Source: Paralithodes platypus
Lineage: Eukaryota > Arthropoda > Malacostraca > Decapoda > Lithodidae
DNA: 64,000 nucleotides
Direction of reading: 5' to 3'
NCBI GenBank assembly: GCA_032716605.1
Contig: CM064492.1
Coordinates: 49,389,406-49,453,405 of the forward strand
This document shows, in pieces, positions 57,678-64,000 of this stretch. Under the pieces are notes generated by a model. It was not told the origin of the DNA. It saw only the letters and a list, made by a program, of their open reading frames with translations, and searched no databases. The stretch's first letter is position 1. Each line of letters starts with the position of its first letter. Position numbers and translations under genes: made by a program.

Positions 57678-58371
57678 ATGGGTTTCAGAGGCAGTGTTAC
57701 ATTGTTTTTCGGGAATAACTTCTTAACAAACAGTTGGATCAGTATGATATTTTGACACAGGTTTTTTCACACCGTGCCCTAATTTTCGTCAATATAGTGC
57801 ATTACCAAAAGTGTATAATTAAACCACTTGTCCCTGTGTCATGAGGTTAAAGTCACACATTAATGACACAGAAACGAACAAGGCTACCGTGGCTTACCTG
57901 TGAGAACCACCAAACCATTATTGCTCCTCCATCAAACACGGTAGTTATCACCCACCACCCAACCCTACTATTACCTTTAAATTCAAGTTATCTGTCAATA
58001 TCAAAATATAAATATACAAAAAACATACTTTTGTATATTTATATTTGATATTGACAGATAGCTTGAATTTAAAGGTGATAGTAGGGTTGGGTGGTGGGTG
58101 ATAACTACCGTGTTTGATGGAGGAGCAATAATGGTTTGGTGGTTCTCACAGGTAAGCCACGGTAGCCTTGTTCGTTTCTGTGTCATTGATGTGTGACTTT
58201 AACCTCATGACACAGGGGCAAACGGCTTAATTCTACACTTTTGGTAATGCACTATATTGACGAAAATTAGGGCACGGTGTGAAAAAACCTGTGTCAAAAT
58301 ATCATACTGATCCAACTGTTTGTTAAGAAGTTATTCCCGAAAAACGATGTAACACGGCCTCTGAAACCCAT
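57678..58371. repeat. Near-perfect palindrome, 343-bp arms and a 9-nt loop
   Basis: Left arm 57678-58020 pairs with 58030-58371, with only scattered mismatches. Ends are ATGGGTTTCAGAGGCAGTG and CACGGCCTCTGAAACCCAT. The same 40-plus-residue frame appears on both strands because of the symmetry and is not evidence of a protein. It is best seen as a foldback/MITE-type element. If transcribed it would form a long hairpin RNA. Confidence 0.9.
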
Positions 58372-58946
58372 AGTAGCTATATTATGTTAGCTAAATGTAA
58401 ACCCATTAATTAATATACAGTTTTAGTATAAACATATTTACAAGGCTTAGCCGCAATTTCATTCCTGAAAGTATCGTTATTCCAGAAAGTATCATTCAAA
58501 CCCTAATGCTACTACCTACTACTACTACCGAGTACGGTACGCTAATGTCTCGTGGCTATAATCTGTGGGATATTTTCCACAACACACACACACACACACA
58601 CACACACCTACCACTGAGCTGCATCTCCCGCTCATAAACTGTGGAGTTATATATCTGTCTCTCTCTCTCTCTCTCTCTCATCCTTACGATCCTTTCCTTC
58701 AACTTGCTCTTAGGGTTGCTATCTCTACTAGAATCAAGTCCTGGCCACCTTGCAGGGATCGTAAGATCTGTGTGGCCAGTGTATATATGTAAATCTATGT
58801 AAGTATCTGTCTGTGTGTGTGTGTGTGTGGTGAGTGTGTATGTGAGTGCGTGGTGTGTGTGGTGTGGTGTGTTTGTGTTTGGTGTGGTGTGTGTGTGTGT
58901 GTATATATACATATATATATATATATATGTGTGTGCGCGTGGTGTA

Positions 58947-58978
<32 letters not shown>

Positions 58979-59593
58979 ATGTGTCGATTAGGTAATTCTG
59001 AGAGACAATGCATCAAAGTGGATTAAAGGGCAACATACGGGAATATATTTGGTACACATTGCATATTGAACATGTATAAGCTGGATTATAATGAACAAGC
59101 AGCCAGGATGTCAGCGGTTCTTGGTGTTTATTAACCTAAGAGTTTGTTTTCTTCTTCATTGCAACTTCGTAGATTACAATTAGATCAGCTCATTGAAATA
59201 CTAACTTGGTTTGACAACGTGGATTACAGCAAAATAATTACGCTCACTAAGAATACAACACACAACCATGACTGGAGACTGAAACTGAAGATTTAGCTGT
59301 GGTATATGTGGATTTTGTTTTGATCTGTTTTATATGTAACAAAAATTGCTATCAGAAGTTATCTAATGTTTATACAGTAGAACAGTTTACGAAAATAGTA
59401 TATTGCAGTGAGTTTTTTTCTTCTAAGTAAGTGAGGGAGACAAAAGGCAGAGAGCAACGTCTTTGATATATTAACTATGCCTTGAAAATTACTGCACTAT
59501 ACACCCACTCCTTTTTACCATGTCTCCTTAGAAAAAGCTGCTAGGTCTTTGAGATACTAACTACTCCTTGTAAACGTGTGTAAATTTCAACTC
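58372..59593. other. Intergenic with CA/CT/GT microsatellites and one dispersed-repeat copy
   Basis: (CA)n at 58584-58608, (CT)n at 58659-58680, the microsatellite-junction repeat at 58690-58803, GT/TA tracts at 58811-58985. 59040-59590 is unremarkable. No gene. Confidence 0.6.
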
Positions 59594-59955
59594 TTAAGGG
59601 GAGATGGGCCGTTTTTGTTATCTATTAATTAATTTATTCCTATATTTCTTAGTTTCTTCGCTAGACCTCCATCAGGCTTAGAAAAACACCCTCTAGACCC
59701 CTCTTTAATTAAGCTACATTTGTAAATTTTTCGGTAGAAACATGCCCGGTTCCTCTAAAATATTCAGGCTCGCTATCGCTCGCCAGGAAAAAATGAACAC
59801 CTAACTGGCACGTAAGGTCTTAAAATTGACAACGAAATGGGTCGAAACGCGTTAAAATCGCCAAACTAATGGACCGAACGTCCTATACTCTCAAAACAAA
59901 TGGAGCTTAACACGAGGGAGAAAGTGGACCAGAAAAACGCCCCATCTCCCCTTAA
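59594..59955 (-). mobile_element. MITE-1 copy, reverse orientation
   Basis: TTAA-bounded, 362 bp. GGCTCGCTATCGCTCGCC intact; the GGCCG hairpin is reduced to CCCGGTTCCTC. The two ends are inverted (TTAAGGGGAGATGGGCCG and CGCCCCATCTCCCCTTAA). Confidence 0.85.
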
Positions 59956-60481
<526 letters not shown>

Positions 60482-60877
60482 CTTCAATGGATTACGTTTT
60501 TATTCGATTTTTTCATTTATTCATTATTTTTCTAGTTTCCTCCCTAGACCTCCATTTAAAAAAAAACACAAAAAACAACAACAACAAAAATAAAAAAAAC
60601 ATCCATCCCTCATATCTTCCTTCTAGGTTAATTTGTACATTTTTCGGTAGAAAAATGTCCCGGCCTAAAACCGATTCTTCCAAAATTACAGGCTCACTAT
60701 CGTTCGCCCGAAAAATCTACACCTAAATAGCACGAAAGGTCATAATATTGACAAAGCAATGAGGCGAAAGATCTTAAAATCAACAAACTAATGAGGCAAA
60801 CATCATACAATCTGTAAACTAATGGGGCTAATCATGAGTAAGAAGGGGAACCAGAAAAACGATCCATCTCCCCTAAA
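60482..60877 (-). mobile_element. MITE-1 copy, reverse orientation, decayed ends
   Basis: CCTCCCTAGACCTCCATTT, TGTACATTTTTCGGTAG, CTCACTATCGTTCGCCCG and CATCTCCCCTAAAT at the end. Target sites are mutated (TTCAA and CTAA). Confidence 0.75.
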
Positions 60878-61047
60878 TATGCTCATGCTTCATATAGTTT
60901 GCAGGTGAGTTTATGAATGACCTTTATTATGTGATACTGAGGTTTGGAGTGGACAAGACCAATTATATTTACACTACATGACCAAAAAATTAATCTTCTA
61001 TACAGGCACTCACTCTCACACTCTTTTTCTCTCTCTCTCTCTCTCTC

Positions 61048-61403
61048 TTAAGGGGAGATGAGTCGTATTTCTAGATCCCCTTCTCCCTCATGTTTATTCC
61101 CATTAGTTTTCAGATTTTAAGATGTTTGCCCCATTAGTTTGTCAATTTTAAGACCTTCCGCCCCATTTCCTTGTCAATATTAAGTCCTTTCGTGATATTT
61201 AGGTGTCAATTTATTTCCTGGCGAACGATAGTGAGCCTGTAATTTTGGAAGAACCGGCCTTTGGCCGGGACATATTTCTACCGAAAAATGTACACATTTT
61301 ATGGATGTTTATTTAAGTTTGATGGAGGTCTAGGGAGGAAACTAAAACAATAATCAATATATGAAAACATCGACCAAAAGTGAACTAGCTTATCCCCCCT
61401 TAA
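61048..61403 (+). mobile_element. MITE-1 copy at the head of the 25-bp array
   Basis: TTAA-bounded, 356 bp. Its last 25 bp, AAAAGTGAACTAGCTTATCC through CCCCTTAA, is the founder-like unit of the array that follows. Confidence 0.88.
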
Positions 61404-61877
61404 AGTGAACTAGCCTATCCCTCCTTAAAGTGAACTAGCCTATCCCCCCTTAAAGTGAACTAGCCTATCCCTCCTTAAAGTGAACTAGCCTATCCCCCCT
61501 TAAAGTGAACTAGCCTATCCCTCCTTAAAGTGAACTAGCCTATCCCCCCTTAAAGTGAACTAGCCTATCCCTCCTTAAAGTGAACTAGCCTATCCCCCCT
61601 TAAAGTGAACTAGCCTATCCCCCCTTAAAGTGAACTAGCCTATCCCCATTAAAGTGAACTAGCCTATCCCCCCTTAAAGTGAACTAGCCTATCCCCCCTT
61701 AAAGTGAACTAGCCTATCCCCCCTTAAAGTGAACTAGCCTATCCCCCATTAAAGTGAACTAGCCTATCCCCCCTTAAAGTGAACTAGCCTATCCCCCCTT
61801 AAAGTGAACTAGCCTATCCCCCCTTAAAGTGAACTAGACTATCCCCCCTTAAAGCGAACTAGCCTATCCCCCCTTAA
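61376..61877 (+). repeat. 25-bp satellite array, about 20 units, derived from a MITE-1 end
   Basis: Unit: TTAAAGTGAACTAGCCTATC plus CCCCC, repeating at exactly 25 bp. The first eight units alternate CCCCCC and CCCTCC, a 50-bp dimer. Later units are mostly CCCCCC with two CCCCATT/CCCCCATT variants. Each unit includes TTAA, so the array presents a TTAA every 25 bp. Confidence 0.95.
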
Positions 61878-62376
61878 ATGTTTCCCTGGTAACTGAAAAA
61901 ATACAAACATCCACTCGCTCATAAGGCTTGCTCACCCCCCCCCCCCCTCCTCTCTCTTCCCCTTCCTTCATTTTCCTCCCTTCCCATCCACCCCTTTTTC
62001 TCCCCTCCCCCTCCCTCTATGGTCCTTCCCTCCCTCTACTGTTCCCAATCCCTCTCCCATCCCTTCCTTCCTTTTCCTCCACTCCCTCCACCCCTATTGT
62101 ATTGTTTCACTAAATCATACACTATATTCATGCCAAAAACCGATGTGTATGTGTTTCTACAGGTGCCTTTTTGATAGTGTTACTCTCAAAAGGCTCAGCC
62201 ATTATCAGACATCAAAGTATAGCATATGTATAAAAATGCATTATATTTTACCTGGCTAAATACAAAACTTTCAATTTTAATTTCAATTTTTTCCTTCACC
62301 TACCACTGCTCCCTGTGCCTCCCCCCCTTCCTTCCTTCCTTCCTTCCTTCCTTCCTTCCTTCCTTCATTCCTTTCG
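61878..62376. other. C/T-rich intergenic, (CTTC)n
   Basis: C run at 61934-61947, polypyrimidine to about 62100, (CTTC)n at 62326-62366. Frames here are low-complexity artefacts. Confidence 0.6.
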
Positions 62377-62594
62377 CTAATGTCGGTGTTGCACGAGCGC
62401 TTTTTCCGGCAATTTGTTTCAGGCAATTGTGGTCTGCCATCTTTTTAAGTACATTTTTATCTTATTCCGTTCTCTAAAAATCATATACATCCAAGCTAGT
62501 TGTCCATTCCAATACGACAATATTAAAACGTAGTAGAGAATAAACATGCTTATCGAAAATTGACAGAAACAGTGCTCGTGTGACACCGCCTTAA
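62377..62594 (+). mobile_element. MITE-4 copy abutting a MITE-1
   Basis: GTCGGTGTTGCACGAGCGC at the left and TGCTCGTGTGACACCGCC at the right. Its TTAA (62591-62594) doubles as the left TTAA of the next MITE-1. Confidence 0.75.
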
Positions 62595-62937
62595 GGGGTT
62601 ACTACTCGCTTTTTCTGGACCCCCTTCTCCCTCATATTTAGCATATTAGTTTTGAGGTTTTAAGACGTTTGTTCCGTTAGTTTCGCCTCATTTTTTTGTC
62701 AATATTAAAACCTTTCGTGCCCTTTAGGTGTCGATTTTTTCCTGGCGAGTGATAGCGAGCCTCTAATTTTATAAGGAACCCGGCCGGGAATTTTTTCTAC
62801 CGAAAAATGTACAAATTTAATCTTGAAAGAGGGTCTAGGGGGTGTATCTAAGCTTGATGGAGGTCTAGCGAGGAAACTCAAAAATAAATAAATAATATAT
62901 ATATACATAGACCAAAAACCAAGCACTACCCCCTTAA
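62591..62937 (+). mobile_element. MITE-1 copy
   Basis: Same subfamily as 10231-10631 (TTACTACTCGCTTTTTCTGG, TTTAGCATATTAGTTTTGAGG, closing AAGCACTACCCCCTTAA). GGCGAGTGATAGCGAGCC present; the GGCC hairpin is shortened. Confidence 0.85.
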
Positions 62938-63558
62938 CTCCCCTTCACCTCTCCTCCCTCCTACCAATCCTCTCTTTATCTTACTTTCCTTCCTTCTTCT
63001 CTTCTCTCCTCTCTCCATCTCAACTGCCTTACTTACCTTCCTTCCTGTTCCAATCCTCTCTTTATTTCACTTTCCTTCCTTCTTCTCTTCTCTCCATATC
63101 AACTGCCTACCTACCTTCCTTCCTCTTCCAATCCTATCTTTTATCTCTTTCCTTCCTTCTTGTCTTCTCTCTTCTCTCCATCTCAACTGCCTACCTACCT
63201 TCCTTCCTCTTCTAATCCTCTTTTTATCTCACTTTCCCCCCTTCCAACTTCCCTTCCTCATCCCTCTGTCTCCCTTCAACCTTCCCCTCTCTTGCTTCCC
63301 TACCACCTCCCCCCACTCCACCTTATGCCTCACTCCCCCATATCTCTCCCATTCCACCCTCCCTCCGTCTCACTTCTTTTCCCTCCCTCCGTCTCCCCTC
63401 CCTCTCACCTCCCTTCCCCCCTCCCTCCCTCCCTCCCTCCCTCTCCCTCTCCCTCTCTCCCTCCTTCCGTCTCCCCTCCCTCCCTCAGCCGCTCTTTGTC
63501 CTTGTTTCCTTTTGTGTCACTTTGTCCTGTTCCACCTTTAATCTTCAACTCCCCCCCC

Positions 63559-63618
<60 letters not shown>

Positions 63619-63655
63619 ACTAATTAATCTACACATCTATATTCCTTTCTTCCTC

Positions 63656-63735
<80 letters not shown>

Positions 63736-63761
63736 CTATCTATATGTCTATCTATCTCTCC
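62938..63761. repeat. Polypyrimidine tract with (CT)n and (TATC)n
   Basis: CCTTCCTTC-type tandem units of about 110 bp at 62940-63230 (TCTCCATCTCAACTGCCT with ACTTACCTTCCTTCC recurs three times), then C/T-rich sequence, (CT)n at 63563-63616 and 63660-63718 and (TATC)n at 63717-63744. The 155-residue Pro/Ser/Leu frame is an artefact. Confidence 0.8.
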
Positions 63762-64000
63762 TTCCACGATATCCTGAACCTATATGATGAGAGTAAAGCT
63801 GTAGATATTATATACCTTGATTTTCAAAAGGCCTTTGACAAAGTTCCCCACACACGTTTATTGATAAAACTAAAAGCAGATGAAATACAAGACGGTGAGT
63901 TGAAATGGATTTAAAATTGGCTCAGCGACAGAAAGCATAGAGTAGTCATAAACGGTAAGGCATCCAAATGGATCAGTTTAAGTAGCGGGGCACGGTACCC
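63762..64000 (+). pseudogene. CR1-1-like reverse transcriptase fragment, runs off the window
   Basis: Begins in mid-domain right after the CT/TATC microsatellite: [45 protein letters not shown], a stop, [19 protein letters not shown]. It contains RT motif A. About 85-90% similar to copies A and C, with a premature TAA at about 63913. Confidence 0.88.

Noticed and set aside
57863..58186. Matching open frames on both strands
   Set aside because: They are the same sequence read from the two arms of the palindrome.
61376..61877. Regular 25-bp repeats resembling a CRISPR array
   Set aside because: There are no spacers between units, the genome is eukaryotic, and the unit is the end of the neighbouring MITE.
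63160..63627. 155-codon Pro/Ser/Leu frame
   Set aside because: C/T-rich low-complexity sequence.

Overview
This is a eukaryotic, almost certainly arthropod, genomic window with no bacterial-style genes. The best guess is a decapod crustacean. That rests on very long GA/GT/AT/AAT microsatellites, CR1-, RTE- and Penelope-type retroelements, crowds of TTAA-flanked MITEs, a TATA plus TCAGTC-type core promoter, and one cysteine-rich frame that looks like a shrimp antimicrobial peptide. The organism call is inference. No intact host gene is demonstrable, and nearly every long reading frame is a decayed retroelement or an open frame through a tandem repeat.

Layout. 1-4219: a broken CR1 retrotransposon (family CR1-1) split by a 1.07-kb insert built from CCCGA/TCGA words. 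4220-6391: a Penelope-like element with inverted terminal arms, an RT fragment, a GIY-YIG domain and the start of a second tandem unit. 6.4-12 kb: tRNA-derived SINEs and a chain of TTAA MITEs. 12-20 kb: simple and tandem repeats, including a G-rich minisatellite, a roughly 310-bp polypurine repeat and a 1.3-kb 27/21-bp array grown inside a MITE. 20.9-24.2 kb: an almost full-length RTE-like retrotransposon with two in-frame stops and 76-bp flanking direct repeats. 24.16-24.63 kb, minus strand: the cysteine-rich frame. 24.8-28.1 kb: a second CR1 family (CR1-2). 28.1-35.3 kb: MITEs and microsatellites. 35.3-37.75 kb: an antisense CR1-1 copy.

A run of exactly 100 N lies at 37750-37849. The 12 kb before it (25789-37749) and the 12 kb after it (37850-49794) carry the same elements in the same order and orientation. 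The simplest reading is that two contigs with overlapping ends were joined without merging, so the window contains a false duplication. 47433-50369 is the better version of the antisense CR1-1 copy.

50.4-64 kb: further MITEs, a candidate core promoter followed by a 45-bp tandem repeat, a relatively repeat-poor AT-rich stretch (52.9-57.6 kb), a near-perfect 343-bp palindrome, a 25-bp satellite grown from the end of a MITE, and polypyrimidine tracts running into a last CR1 fragment cut by the window edge.

MITE names used here are local labels. MITE-1 and MITE-2 are related families (TTAAGGGG ends, roughly 260-400 bp) that share the module GGCGAGCGATAGCGAGCC. MITE-3 is a roughly 215-bp hairpin with TTAACCCCTTCTGTACCGG ends. 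MITE-4 is a roughly 218-bp element with GTGTCACACGAGCG ends.
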